NCBI RefSeq assembly: GCF_000219625.1
Contig: NC_018218.1
Coordinates: 2,294,001-2,358,000 of the forward strand
Source of the DNA: Zymoseptoria tritici IPO323
Taxonomy: Eukaryota > Ascomycota > Dothideomycetes > Mycosphaerellales > Mycosphaerellaceae
Length of the DNA: 64,000 nucleotides
Reading direction: 5' to 3'
Position 1 is the first letter of the stretch, and every line of letters begins with the position of its first letter. A program made the position numbers and the translations under genes. Below, in pieces: positions 30,801 through 42,790 of the stretch. A model generated the notes under the pieces. It had not been told where the DNA came from and searched no databases. It saw nothing but the letters and a program-made list of their open reading frames with translations.

Positions 30801-32404
30801 TGGTCGCTGGTGACTTGATTGACGCCGCTGTATGGAGCCACATTCGCGGGATAGACATCGTCAGTCGTGAAGCGGGTCACATTCTGACGTGCCGAAAACT
30901 TAGACCCGGTGGCAGTCGGGTTGGCATTCTCGTCGCGTAGGTGTTGATGCTGCGTCGTGGAACGTGTAAACGCTTGGTGTGGCGAGTTGAAACGGCTCTT
31001 ATCTTCTGCAGAGTCGTATGGGTTGAAGAGCTCCTGGACATGTGGCGGGCGATAAGTGTTGCCCTGCCCGAAGCTACCATTCTTGCCACGCTTGCCCTTG
31101 AAACGGCCTGCTTGCCCACGATAGCTGTTATAGCCGCGAGTGGACATGACGCTATCGCGACGCTGGTCATCTGGATATCCAGCCCAATCCGCCAAGTACT
31201 GCGGGTTGCTGAAGGTCCTGGACTCAGCTGGGAGGTTGCTACGATCACCAAACGGAGGCGGAGCGTGGGGCTTCTTCTGGCCTTGGGTGGACGCTGGATA
31301 TCCGATGAAGCCGGTCGGTGCATGCTGCGGATGCTGCGTGTATGGTGGGTACACCGCCTGTCCATTGTCAAACTGATGGTATGGAGAATCTGCGTAGTTC
31401 TGAGGGTGCATTGGGGGTCCAATTTCCGCATACGCAGGAACGAACGGTGCTGGATATCCACGTGGCTGGAATGCTGGACCTGGAGGTGCATTCGGCGCAG
31501 CACGTGGCATCTCGGCAGACTGCGTTTGATTCTGCTGTGGGTGAAAACGCGCATCTTGAGGGCTGTACGCTTGGTGTGGTGGTGCGTAGCCGCTGGAAGT
31601 GTTGCGCATCGCAGGTGAAGGCTGCTGTGGAGCGCGCTGGTGAATTGTAGGGTGCGGCGGCTCGACGGTATGCGGAACATTGCTGCTGAAGTTGCGCTCT
31701 TGTGGTGTTGCAGTCGGTGCTTGAGTCGATGGCATGTTGATGGGGGAGCTCTTGGGCTCGATGGAGGCCACGACTGAGTCGTTTGGTTCGGCCTTGAAGC
31801 GCTTCGGCTGTCCGGGTGGGAAGAACGTCGCCGACGACTCGACTGCTGTATCAGGAGGCGAGGCGGTCTTGGGACGCGAGGTCTGTGAGATCTTGCGTTG
31901 GTACTCGAGCGACTGCTCGGGTGGCGCAACCTTTCCTTGAATATCCTGAACGACATGTCCAAGCAACTTCTCGCCATGCATGGCGAGCTCCAATTCGCTG
32001 AAAAAGGTCAAGGGCTTGCAGCCAGGGTCGAGGACGAACCGCCTCATGCCGGGATCGTTCAGCAAATTTTGGTTCGCCTCGATCCACTTGGTGGAGATCT
32101 GCGGCACGCGGTCATATTGATTGAAGACCGCCAGACAGTGCCACACTTGCTTCAAGAACTTGAAACCGTTGCCATCTCCGTTCGCGCCGCCTTGCATCCG
32201 AATCTCGCGCTCAGAAAAGAACTTACGCAGAAATGTCTCTTCCTCCGCCTTGGTGCCGTTGGCTGGGAAGTCGAATGGCATGATCGACTTCCACCGCATC
32301 TCATCAGAGAAGTACAGTTTGTTGCAGTAGGGCTCAATGTCCTTGAAGCGGTCACTCGAGACGATGACGGGCTCCATCAAGTCGATGTCGGCGTCGGTCG
32401 CCAT
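27839..32404 (-). CDS. giant single-exon RRM protein with disordered Ser/Lys-rich tail
   Basis: One uninterrupted frame of 1521 codons, intronless in an intron-rich neighbourhood. Residues 1-170 form a structured region (DRFKDIEPYCNKLYFSDEMR; RRFVLDPGCKPLTFFSELEL). A Pro/Gln-rich stretch follows, with an RG-containing patch (RGYNSYRGQAGRFKGKRGKN). An RRM-like domain lies at about 565-640 (NQLIVFGVPVTTSLADVGAW, ending HFMVENAQNHYDPDRRFIAR). The remaining 800 residues are low-complexity, rich in Ser, Ala, Asp and Lys, and end in a charged helix likely to form a coiled coil (SKQKLREMEKREEEMKRAAK). The structure suggests an RNA-binding scaffold, for example in mRNP granules or translational control. 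I do not know the family by name. The long ORFs on the other frames are shadows. Confidence 0.85.
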   Translation of the reverse strand: MATDADIDLMEPVIVSSDRFKDIEPYCNKLYFSDEMRWKSIMPFDFPANGTKAEEETFLRKFFSEREIRMQGGANGDGNGFKFLKQVWHCLAVFNQYDRVPQISTKWIEANQNLLNDPGMRRFVLDPGCKPLTFFSELELAMHGEKLLGHVVQDIQGKVAPPEQSLEYQRKISQTSRPKTASPPDTAVESSATFFPPGQPKRFKAEPNDSVVASIEPKSSPINMPSTQAPTATPQERNFSSNVPHTVEPPHPTIHQRAPQQPSPAMRNTSSGYAPPHQAYSPQDARFHPQQNQTQSAEMPRAAPNAPPGPAFQPRGYPAPFVPAYAEIGPPMHPQNYADSPYHQFDNGQAVYPPYTQHPQHAPTGFIGYPASTQGQKKPHAPPPFGDRSNLPAESRTFSNPQYLADWAGYPDDQRRDSVMSTRGYNSYRGQAGRFKGKRGKNGSFGQGNTYRPPHVQELFNPYDSAEDKSRFNSPHQAFTRSTTQHQHLRDENANPTATGSKFSARQNVTRFTTDDVYPANVAPYSGVNQVTSDHPQHHRRPSTFESYVPCGCTKYAIGTDCTSANQLIVFGVPVTTSLADVGAWFAQFGEVVDIYSKAQYTSQHPAQEHFQMFHVRLSDVDSARRALSQRHGSWIGGPHFMVENAQNHYDPDRRFIARKLSHNHGYNMPVLGPSAISAPPGFADHHQDRHLSDAPRPAFDSDAPAELGADALSGGVVASNPAPHGGTIKKHKSKNQKTGKKTGNSKADRKDSGPSEVILHKAAESKNSLPAIDATTAEATPVADAVGNAELAKITSMSEKGEGNKKEGSVIKSAGETAAAHSDTPHISNDAKTQDINAVPEFSSERSELADVKAVEDDDAATVQQHKAEITFDNEVKTSNVEKTSTEVAPAPPSPGSKTTSMSEDINDTLDSKAETPGVDNSVFTPNDQPAADISKTLETDAAPSGSTDNACSATTEVFELQASPHPEANNETSPGSPAQVEPVSPKTVDDADDAKSAQSEKGDKQAVSRSASPDTPKAALSEVRKHSTAVAVPSAQALASRSTPSLSKAGGDPAEVASKISTQADDLQRTISQSSALEDSAAGFVTAPSTPMIGDPTPEVKSKKQLKKELKEKGPAKTESLSLFSKPNKKKLPKKGGSVRGRSLAMTTLSENSRSVSATTETHSSQKLQSFAEVKIEQKSDKSGAADQPVEKGGGVLNTMKDNTENNKTSKSAGKAKLQEEKAQISTPKDDSVSAPASPARGVIGTMKAYLGLGQSPKSTKKPNEATPDDVPSITLNEGVGATAAADTKSDHAHEQQDANMSESVPGLGISDLGIDPFPAAGSSPGDGESKPKKKKKKSKARNKQGNATAELTQMGHAVNDSIDPTVTPIHEYLGKDVVSGEVEVVDRQQGGNSAMGPPRLPRQAQRGYRAIGDDDADSDETESGVTQIFAINEKDVVKTSESSFDALLYTTIPKGQTLFLRTARKAAREEPPETPVKTIEGAPDVQEVSPEVEKSKQKLREMEKREEEMKRAAKNKSA

Positions 32405-33200
32405 ATTGGGTGGTCGTCAATGTGAGGCGCCGCTGCCGGGGAAGTTGTTGTCCAAGGCAATCCAAGTGGTGAAGTGATGCAGGTGAGATGATGCGCTGCG
32501 CTGCGCAAGAGGTGTCGGACGAGTGCTGATACAAGTGCAGCGAGCGCGTGAAAAGAGCGTGCAGGAGCAGATGTAACGATGTTGGTGGTAAAAGAGGGGA
32601 TGTTTCGAGGTGGTGGTAGAGAGTGGAGAGGAGAAGTGGGTGAGGATGAGAATTGCTGAAGTTCAAAATCGAAGAAGAAGTCGGTGGTGCGAGGGGTGAC
32701 GAGTTGAGATTTTAGCCGAGAGTGCGCGGTGAAGTGCAAGAAGGAAGATGCGACTGCCTTCCAAGTGCAAACGCAGGTGAGGGGGCGGGGTGGAAACGCC
32801 GCCGTTTGTCGATGATGGTGCTTGCTTGCTGCATGAACAATGAAAGCAGAGACAGAAGACAGAAGACAGGAGATGGTAGAAACGAGTGCTTACAGTGATT
32901 GAACGATCGAGTCCGTCTTTGACAATGCATATGATAGACAGGTCTCTCGCGCGCAGCTGAAACCATATGCCACCTTGCCACGAGCTTCCAGATGCTCAAT
33001 GCTCATCTCTGTTTGGCATGTGCTTACCCGAGATAGGGTCACTACAATGCCGTTGTCTGCCACTCACTCAAATGCTGCTGGGACCGTGTCCTTTTGCAGC
33101 TCCATATCACCTCGCTGACTTCAGAGCGGAGTGTCACATGCTAAACCACCTTCCCACCTGTACTGTACAGCCATCACAAATCCTACCTCAACACTGCACC
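32405..33200. other. promoter and 5' leader region of the RRM gene
   Basis: CT/GA-rich sequence between the RRM start and the 3' end of the Fmp46-type gene. ORFs here are short and featureless. Confidence 0.4.
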
Positions 33201-33917
33201 CTACTTCTCCGCCTCCTTGGGCAAGGTCTTCACCAGCTTCAGAATCTCACTTTCATTCTCACCGACAACTGCGCAATAACTGTCAGCCTTTCCAATCCTG
33301 TAAGGCAGGCTCCCTACATGTCCCTTGATGCTTACCTGCTCTGCCGTTGTTCCAATCAACCGTGATTGGCCGTTGGAAGGCGCTTTGATCTTGTCTGAAT
33401 TTCCGCATCGCATCCGTGGTGCCCGTCGCATCGCGGATGACAGTACCTGCGCTTGAGGGTCCGAGGAACTCCAAGATGCTGTTCACTTGGTCCTCTGTTG
33501 GCGGCTCCTCTTGGATTTCTTTCCGCTCTGTCAGCCGGTGTCTACTCGTTCCAACTTTTGACGACCCTTTCTCATTGCGACTCTCCACCATCAGAAATTG
33601 CCGTACCTAGCTCAAAGTCCGTTCGTCCAAGTTTGCTCTGGGTCGAGTGGTCGCTCGCTTGGTCTTGAGTCGCGGTCGAGGCAGCGGTGGCGTGCGTCTG
33701 CTTGAGGAGGGTGAAGACTCGAGTCGATTGAGGGCTTTTGGCGCTGTGGAAAAGAGTGATGACATCCTTCACGCCCGCCTAGAGTAGAGAGGTTAGATCG
33801 TTTCACTTGTGCTTGAAGCCTCAGTTTGGAGTACTAGGCGCATCGGCAAGCCCTGAAGCTCCGAGGTGCATAGTAACGAGTTCATACCTCTTTGAAAAGA
33901 TTCTTGAAGAAGCTCAT
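33201..33917 (-). CDS. Fmp46-type mitochondrial redox protein (thioredoxin-like fold)
   Basis: Four exons, 33917-33888, 33778-33607, 33518-33336 and 33268-33201, give 150 residues. Exon 1 encodes MSFFKNLFKE; the next starts AGVKDVITLFHSAKSPQSTR. Family landmarks are EEPPTEDQVNSILEFLG, DAMRKFRQDQSAFQRPITVD, WNNGRAVVGENESEILKLV and a Lys-rich end. Introns begin GTATGA, GTACGG and GTAAGC and keep phase. The family (DUF1687) has a thioredoxin-like fold and its yeast member is mitochondrial; its reaction is not known. No CxxC motif is visible, so a classic disulfide function is unlikely. The third exon's acceptor (GGAAAG) was chosen because the CAG just upstream lies on the branch site. Confidence 0.85.
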
Positions 33918-34493
33918 GATGTTCGTCGTTCGTATGGCTGTGTATTATGCTGCTTGGACTGATACAAACAGAAGTCGAGCTTGCGATCTGAGTGATGTCG
34001 TTCGCAGTCGAGCGGGGCTCGGTCCGGCTTGCCGAGAAAGCTAGAGGTACGGTACTTGCAGCGATCCAAACCACGAGCAAGTCTCAGGTACATGAAAAGA
34101 GGGACCACAAAACGGAGGACGACAACAAGCCAACTTGCAACAAACGCATCATGTCAAAAGCTATGTAAGCAGTACGAGACGCAGCACCAGATCTCGAGCG
34201 ACGAGGGCTCGAACTCATCCGGGAGCGTGGTACAGTGTACACAAGATCATCCGTTGGCTGGACAAACATGCTCTCGTTTTCTCTCCTTTAATCCATGCAA
34301 CAATCGTACAGCGCAACCATCCTGGCTCATTCTTGGGATTTTCCCCATAAGCTCGCGAATCCGCCTCGTCACAACGTGGATTCCTGCTGCTTACCAGCAA
34401 GAAGTCACTCCCAGCTGCTCGTTCTTTGCAGCCGCTCGTTCTTTGCAGCCGACAGATATTGGAAATTCTCCTAAACATGTTCGCAGAATCCTT
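33918..34493. other. intergenic with a 17-nt tandem duplication
   Basis: Between the Fmp46-type start and the PP1 stop. GCTCGTTCTTTGCAGCC occurs twice in tandem (34417-34433 and 34434-34450). No gene is supported. Confidence 0.5.
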
Positions 34494-35581
<1,088 letters not shown>

Positions 35582-37411
35582 GATCGGCGGTGGGTGAAGG
35601 GTAGGAGGAGAGAATCGAGCGGAGCGTGCTCGCGATCAGGAATTGGGTGTGCTCCGCGAGAATGGCTATACGCCTGAAGAACTACGCAATGTCAGCACTG
35701 GAGAGTATAGTTGGTGCTCATGCGCAACGTCGCGAATTTTCCTGCAGCTTCAATGTTGAGCCAGTAAAACGCGCGTTACTTCACGTGACCGTAGAAATGT
35801 GAGGCTGTGATCAGTTCGTCCAAGAGTGTTCAAGGTGTGCGCCTCTGGATGTGATCAGTTGCGCCTGTTTGAAGGCGCCGCTGCTGTTCCCGCGGTCGCC
35901 GCCAATATCCCAACGTTGCTGCTGTGTCCTCCCTACGCCATCCAACAAACAAACAGCCTTGACAAATGTACGTACCGAGAGTGACAGACGAGCGCAAAGG
36001 CTCAACGTACAGACGGGGTTGTCCCTCTCTTCCCAGACCGATGGCCAAGACGTGCGCTGAGGTGCGAGTTGTGCCGTTAAGGTCGAGCTCGGAAACTGCA
36101 GTGAGTTGGTGCTGGTCGGACGCGATCGACGGCGCCTTTGGAGCGGACTGACAGGCGTTGGTCAATTTTCGGCGCGAGGGTATCCGGCGATTCGGGGGCG
36201 CGGAGGTGCGCTCGAGGCGATGGATATGGCGTGCAAAGGCGGCTGTGTTTTTCAGCGGTATTTCTGGAAAACGTGGACAGGACTCGGTCGGTGAGCAGTT
36301 TTGCACGCTCGATGCAAGTTGATGGACCTTCGATGGTGGCTTTGAAACTCGTTGGTGGCGCGCGGTGCCAGGTGAAGAATGTTGTTGCGAGCCGATGGAG
36401 AAGGAGGCAGCGCTGAAGAGGAAACTGTGAGGAGGACTTTAGCTTAGTCAAGTTTGGGCAGCTACCTTAGGTGCCCACGGATTCAATCAGACTGACGTTT
36501 CGGCCACAATCACTTTCAAAAGAGAAATATGGGAATACTCTGGAATTGCGAGTCTTGCCTACGTCTCGTGCTTGTTCGATGGAAACAGTCTCTCGAAGCA
36601 GTCGCACGCCGAAGAAAGAGGCTGGCATCAAAAAACAACCTCGTAGATTCTCAACGTACCCCCTGGACCATGGAATGGAAGTGGAGGTGCGCCTTGCCTA
36701 TTTAAAGTTGTGCCGGTGTTCCAGACTGTAAGGTATGTACAGAAGTCAACGATACGACGCTCTCGCTGCTGATGTTAGAAAGTGACTACATTCTCAAGCA
36801 GTGCTTATGTTGTCCTGGTTGAGGTACCTCAGTCGACATATCGTCTGCGACTGGAGACAAGTTAGGAAATATTCGAAAGGACAATCGTTTGGGCACAAAG
36901 ACAAGGTCGTAGATTCGATGCGATATATATCATAACCCCAGAACGCCTCGCTATGAAATGCTTCACAACAAAATCATGAACAAGTTCCCTCTCGCTCGCC
37001 TTTCGTCCATCACGCTCCTGCCACGTCATTTATGTGCATCCAAAGGCACCCACGAGCCAGATCGCACGCCCGAAACGCAGAAGCACAAGCATCGCATCTT
37101 ATCAAGACGCCCAACGGCACAATTCCCAAGTGCCATGGCGAAAGACGTCTTCCCCTCCACAAACGGTAATCGCTCAAAGACGCAACGCAGCGGGTATTTC
37201 TACACACAAATTAAGAAAATGCTCAAGCCCAATCGCATGCGTAATCGAGACAGCCTGGCCAAGAAAGTGAAAAGAAATAATCACGACACCGCCTTCAACG
37301 ACTCCAGGTCCGCTGTGATGAAAACATGTATCTTCCGGTAATAGGATAAGCGGAGAACGAGCAGCCAACCTTGGCTTCACTCGGAAAACTTTTCGAAGAC
37401 AGATCTCGGCA
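35582..37411. other. intergenic, no gene supported
   Basis: About 1.8 kb upstream of PP1. The minus ORFs at 36451-36077 and 36306-35830 overlap each other in different frames and show no domain, signal peptide or consistent splice pair. A small unrecognised gene cannot be excluded. Confidence 0.35.
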
Positions 37412-39963
37412 TCATCCCAACGTCCGTCCACCAACACTGACACCACGCGAAGGTTGTTCGGGACGGATCGTGGAGGTCCGTGAGCCGGGACTGAAGCTTC
37501 GGTCTCTGCTTTGCGTCTCCACGAAGCGCTCCTCGTTCAAGACAGCCAGCCAATTTGGGCCGAGCTCGCTCTTCATGGCTTCAATCTTATGTCGGTAGAC
37601 GTGCGGGTTGGAGGTGATGTCTGCCGGCGATCGAGCGGGTGAGTCGTCGTCATCGTCGTCCGAAGGGTCGCGAATCTTAGGCGCTGGTGCGGATGGTGCA
37701 AACGCGGTGTCTAATCTCGGCCGCGCTGCGTGAACTTGTTGGGGTGGGTGAGTGGGTGGTGCTGCGTGATATGAGGTCGCCTCTGGTGTGGCCGGTAAGT
37801 CGCTTTCGGTGGTAGGGGTCAGTGGCCTCGGAGGCGCTTCCGTCAACTCCGGGACCGGCGGTTCTGGCGTTGTGTGAGCCGCCGTGATCAACGCACGATG
37901 TTCAGCCTGCGAGAGTTCCACTATTCTACGTCTCGGCCCCTTCTTCCGCCGAGCACTCGATCTTGGTTCGATCTCCGATTTTGACCGACGATGTCGAAGC
38001 GGAGCGGAGGGGGGCGGTGGCATTGGCTCCAGTCCAGCGGTTGCGAGCACATCAGGAGCATCCTCATCCTCTGGAGGTGCTCTGATGATTGGCTTGTTGG
38101 CCGGTTCAGGTACCCGATCGTGAAGATGTTTCTTCTCGTGGTAGATGGGGCCCATGGTGTCTATCGTGATGTCCTCCACATGGCCTGGAGAATCTCGAAA
38201 GAGGTTGAAAATTGTGATGCGGTAGCTGCTGTGTGTCCTTGTGAACGGATTCTTAATCAGATAAAGGTCCTTGATGTCGGGAATGCCAGTGAGGCGTGCG
38301 AGCTCTGTAGGGTCGTGAAGTCGGTTGTCTCGTAGGTCCAATCGCTCCAACGAGTACAACCGCTCGATGCCAGCTAGTGAGAGTAGTCGATTGGATCTCA
38401 GATTGAGGGTCGTTATGGCTGGAAGCGGATTTCGTGACAATGACGATAAGCTATCAATCATGCAATTGCTGAGATTCAATGCTCTCAAGTGAGTGAGACT
38501 GGCGAGTGCGTCGGGAATTTCCGAGAACAGATTGCCAGATAGGTCCAGTGACTGTAGTGTACTGGCAACCGGTGCCAAGCTGCTGGCAAGCAATGAAGTG
38601 AGGCCATTCTCTGCCAGGCTCAAGTGTCGTAGGAATGCCCACTTTGAAGAAGGCAAAATACCCATAGCCAGCAGATCTGATGTACTGTGGCGAGGGGTCA
38701 TCTCCTGTTGACTTGATCCCGAGCTGCCGCTCGATCTGCGGTATTTGGGTGTAACCGCACGAACGTTCTGCGTCTTCTGTGCGGAGGGATGCCTGGAGGT
38801 TGTTGGCCGTGGCGGAGAGTTGCTAGGCTGTCTGATTGAGTCGAGCGGTCTCTTGCCATCCGACGATGCCAAAGCACTCGAACCAACCAATGACGACCTT
38901 CGCAAGGCTGTGAAGGGAGATTCCGGCACGGAAGTCGATCGCGCCAACTCTCCTTGCCTGAACTTGGGACTGCTGCTCGGCCATGGCATACCCGGAGTAG
39001 ACGGCGTTGTCGGCACCTGTGTCTTGGAAGAACGCTTTCGTTTCCTACCCTCAGCGTCGTCCAGCACGATGTTGAGCAACAAGTCCAACGGATCATCCAC
39101 CGCGCCGCGTCTCACAGTGAGGCTACGAAGTTGCTCCGACACTCGATCCCAGCCTTGGAATTGCCGGAAGTCGAGGTCACAAATCTCCAACGAGCTCACA
39201 TTCTTGAAGATGAACAGAGGAACGGCCGTGTCAAAGGGGAACTCCTCGAAGCCTTCGATGAGCCTCGCTCTATGATCCGGTGCCAGCCGCAAGGCCGGGA
39301 TTTTTGTGAAGCACGAGTACAAGTACTTGATATCATCACGATGTTGTACCATCTGTTTCTCTGCTTTTGCAACACTGTTCGACAGCGTGAACGTGGACCA
39401 CATGGAAGACATGCTCGACATGACACTTCGCACACTAGACACGGATCGTAGAGACTCTGCATCGGCGGGCCTGCCTCGCGACTTGGGTGCGTGGCCGAGG
39501 AAGGAGACATAGTTGGAGGGAGCAGCGTCACTGTGCAAGTTTTCCAGACGAACGGTGGTAGGACCGACATTGACGCCGAGATCTTCGAATTTGCTGATGA
39601 GGTAGAAGAGGTGGTGAGGCGTGAGGCTTAGCTTGGCCGGCTTGATGTTGGGAGAAGAGAGGGAGAGGTATGGTCGAGAGAGTGCATTGGCCAGCGCTGA
39701 AGTGGCCGATGAGGGAGCCGTGCCGGCTGGTGCGCCAGGGAGGGTTTGATCTTTGCCATGTTTGGGTTTTTGGCGCTGCAACTGCAGCGCGTTGGCGAGG
39801 GCTTTCTCATGCGTGCGGACAAAGTATGCTAGATTCTGTGACGGGATGGAATGTCAGGGTCAACTTCGGCAAGGTACAGCCTGCCAGGGCTGGTCACGGC
39901 GACGACGCGGCGATGTGTTTTTTCTCGTACCTTGACGAATAGCTGTCCATCCTCCGAGTCCAT
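37412..39963 (-). CDS. leucine-rich repeat protein, unknown role
   Basis: Two exons, 39963-39931 and 39835-37412, give 818 residues. Exon 1 encodes MDSEDGQLFVK; the intron begins GTACGA and ends GTCACAG, and the next exon opens NLAYFVRTHEKALANALQLQ. The N-terminal half contains a conserved globular region (SLSSPNIKPAKLSLTPHHLF; FEEFPFDTAVPLFIFKNVSS), followed by a Ser-rich linker. At about residues 410-560 lie five or six LRRs of the SDS22/typical type (LRHLSLAENGLTSL, LQSLDLSGNLFSEIPDALAS, LTHLRALNLSNCMIDSL, LERLDLRDNRLHD). The last 220 residues are Pro-rich and disordered. The layout resembles fungal LRR proteins that may act as PP1 or kinase adaptors; that role is a guess. Confidence 0.88.
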
Positions 39964-42790
39964 CGTAGTGCGTAGGCCTCAAAACCATACATATGGGCGG
40001 CGGCGACGATGATCGGCGTGGGAGGGAACGACGTCGGTCGGAAGCGAAAGCGTTCGAGGGCGTGATGGTCGATATCGTCCTGGCAGGTGATGCGAAGCTG
40101 CTGCGGTGCGACAGGACAAGGCGCTTAGAGGTCACTCGATGCACATGCTGCCGTGAAGATGAAGGCCGTCTCGTAAGGTATGTATGGAGGGATTTGAAGT
40201 TCGAGGTCCGCACTACCTATGGGAAAGCAGGTCAAGTCAGCTGTCGGGATTGCGTGTGATGAGGTTCAAGCTGGACTGGGTCTGTTCGGCGGTGGTGGCT
40301 GTGAGGGTGGGATCGGATTAGGCCGACTTGTCTTACCACAGCTCCTGAATGCGTGACACACAAGCAACGCGAGGCGGATATGGATGCCCGATTGCCTCTG
40401 TGTGTAAGGTGAGGCAAGAGTCCTTCAGAAACCCTGCCGTCTCCCAAGTGAATGGAAGTAGTGAACGAGAGAAGAGGCTCCTCGGAAAGTGCAGGCCGGC
40501 CGATATGGACTTTGATATTGCTCGCAGCCAATAAAGACTCGGATCTAATGCAAGCGCCAACTAGCGCGCAGCCTGCAGAACGGCGCGCCGGTGGAGGGTC
40601 AAGGAAAAAAGGCTTGTCGATGTCGTGTTACCGAATCGAAGACGATATCGATTGGGAGAGGGTGTGGGGTGGTCTTGTTGGGTGGTCGGAGATGAACTCG
40701 GTCGGTGTGCAGATCAGGTCGGAACAGCGCTGGGTTGCAGCAGCAATACCAATTGTCATTATGCGAGGGATCTCCGACTATCACACTCTGGATGTCTCGT
40801 TGTGATGGTCATGCGCGGGCTGACGTTTGTATATACGATGTGTCCCGGGCATGTGTTTTTGTCATCGTCCCGTCCAGCTTCGGCCGTTGAACGCGACCCC
40901 TCCATAATACACCCAGTCATCATCCACACGCGAGATTGCCCGTGCTCGCCAAAATTTGCATGGATTCTGCTTTCGATATCCACAACGAGAGATAGGACTG
41001 CACGGTGTTCATGATCGACCACATTCACCTTCAACGCCAAGGTCCCGCGATGTAACTCAAAGCATGTCACAAGAGACTTGAAGAATTCTCCGCTGGTTGA
41101 TGATCTGCAATACCGACGTGCATGTGTTGGCCGAGCTTTGGTCTTGTCTGAAGCCAGCCTTCTTGCCACAGTAGCAGGGCCTACATACGGCAGGCGGCTG
41201 GACTTCGTATTCAGTTACCTGCCAAAGCGTACTTCGTTCGCCCTGTCCAGATGGTCGCATATCCACGGTGGATATGGCACCACGATCGCATAAAACCGCC
41301 TACTGGGGCCATCCTTAAAATTGCGTGTGCGCACTACGTGAACGGGCACCCACCATCCCTGCTCGTGCCAATGTACTTCGACGTCAGATGCAGGGCCCGT
41401 GTACGGTGTACTTGTGCGAATGACATCTCCGGTCTGGACGCTGTCGATTCGACAATGTTACGCTCGTCCTCACCGACTCGAGCATTCGGCTGTGGGGATT
41501 GAGTTCCACGACATTGACGGCCAGCCTCCAAAGCAGCCAAGCGAGGAAGGGCCAACTGCGTCGCCCAAGTGGCTTCTACAAATCGATCCGGAAGTATGAC
41601 GAATGGTGTACTCGATCATCAGCGCTTGACCAGCATAGCGAAGCTGGCGGCATCTGCTAATTCCTCGACATCGGATCTTCGATTGGTCGGCTTCATCACC
41701 ACGCTGTCGACAGCTTCGAGCCACAAACTTTTTGCGAATGGCTCTCGTGCACGACCAGTCGACCAAGGTGCAGCATGCTGCATCATGCCTGCTCCACGCG
41801 CGAGGCGGCTACTGACGGTGTGGGACGCCTCCGGATTCGGTACGACGTTGTCGAGATCTGAGGCTCTTGACCGTTTGATTGTCAACGTCTATTGTTGACT
41901 TTCTCACCCCGCGTCGTACACAAACGCACCCCGCGCTCGATCACATGGGAGATATCCGTCAATTTAACATGCCTGACGAGCGACCGCCGCCGACCGCCTT
42001 GCATCGAGTCTCTCTTCCAGCCACGTCTATTGTTTCTGGCGATAACCGAATGGCCTGGCCTGAGCTGCATGCGGCTGCATGAAACTACTGCGCGCGCGAT
42101 TGCGATTGCGATGGTCATGCGGCGGTCTTGAATCCAGTGGCAGAAAAGAAAGCTGCCACACCTCTTCAAGAGCACGTTTCGCCATGGACCGACGGCGCAG
42201 CTTCCGGGACGGATGAGAATGCTTACGAGTTGGTACTGTACACCGCTACGTCTTCGCTCCAGGGATCATCCCTCTTCAAACATGCCGGCTTTTCCAACAT
42301 CGTCAGTTTCGCATTGATCTAGCCCTCGGTCTGCTTCCCTTGCGAGAGAGTCTGCATTAGCTGCGCGCTACCGGTGGGATGGGAGTGGTACAGCTCTGCC
42401 GCCTTTGCTCGGTGCAGCTGCGGAAGATGCATACGTGCACATGATACGTACGCGGCAGACGCGGCGGTCATGCTGATGGGTTTCCCGACATCCTTGACCG
42501 GGAGACCGAGACGACCGTCCACCTCAAGCCGCTTGAATATGAACGGAGACGACACTTCATGGCGCGTATCCTCGGCCGTAGACAGATGGCTGGCGCTACA
42601 TCGTCACATGCAAGAACGATGTTGACCAAAAGCCGGCGAGCTCTCCGGCGCTCCGAAGTCGCCCGTTCCAAACTTTGGCTCTTGACATCACTTCGTCTTT
42701 CTACTACATTTACTTCAAGTATCTACCACAGCCAAGACATGGTCCATCAGCCATTGCCAGCTCATCCAGCCCACATCTAAGAATCCAACA
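39964..42790. other. long intergenic region with possible decayed coding sequence
   Basis: About 2.8 kb without a supportable gene. A minus ORF at 41885-41619 (SDLDNVVPNPEASHTVSSRL, then DVEELADAASFAMLVKR) and a nearby one at 41555-41334 read like protein, but in different frames with no credible intron, so a relic is possible. Confidence 0.35.

Noticed and set aside
30877..31977. 366-codon minus ORF and other long ORFs within 28-32 kb
   Set aside because: Ser/Arg-rich alternate frames of the giant RRM gene; no independent support.
35830..36451. Two overlapping minus ORFs upstream of PP1
   Set aside because: They use different frames and neither shows a family motif or consistent introns.
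38256..38264. Another exact ATCAGATAA
   Set aside because: Inside the LRR coding region; about one such match is expected by chance in a window of this size.
41334..41885. Protein-like minus ORFs in the 40-42.8 kb gap
   Set aside because: Frames do not connect and no family could be named; left as a possible relic only.
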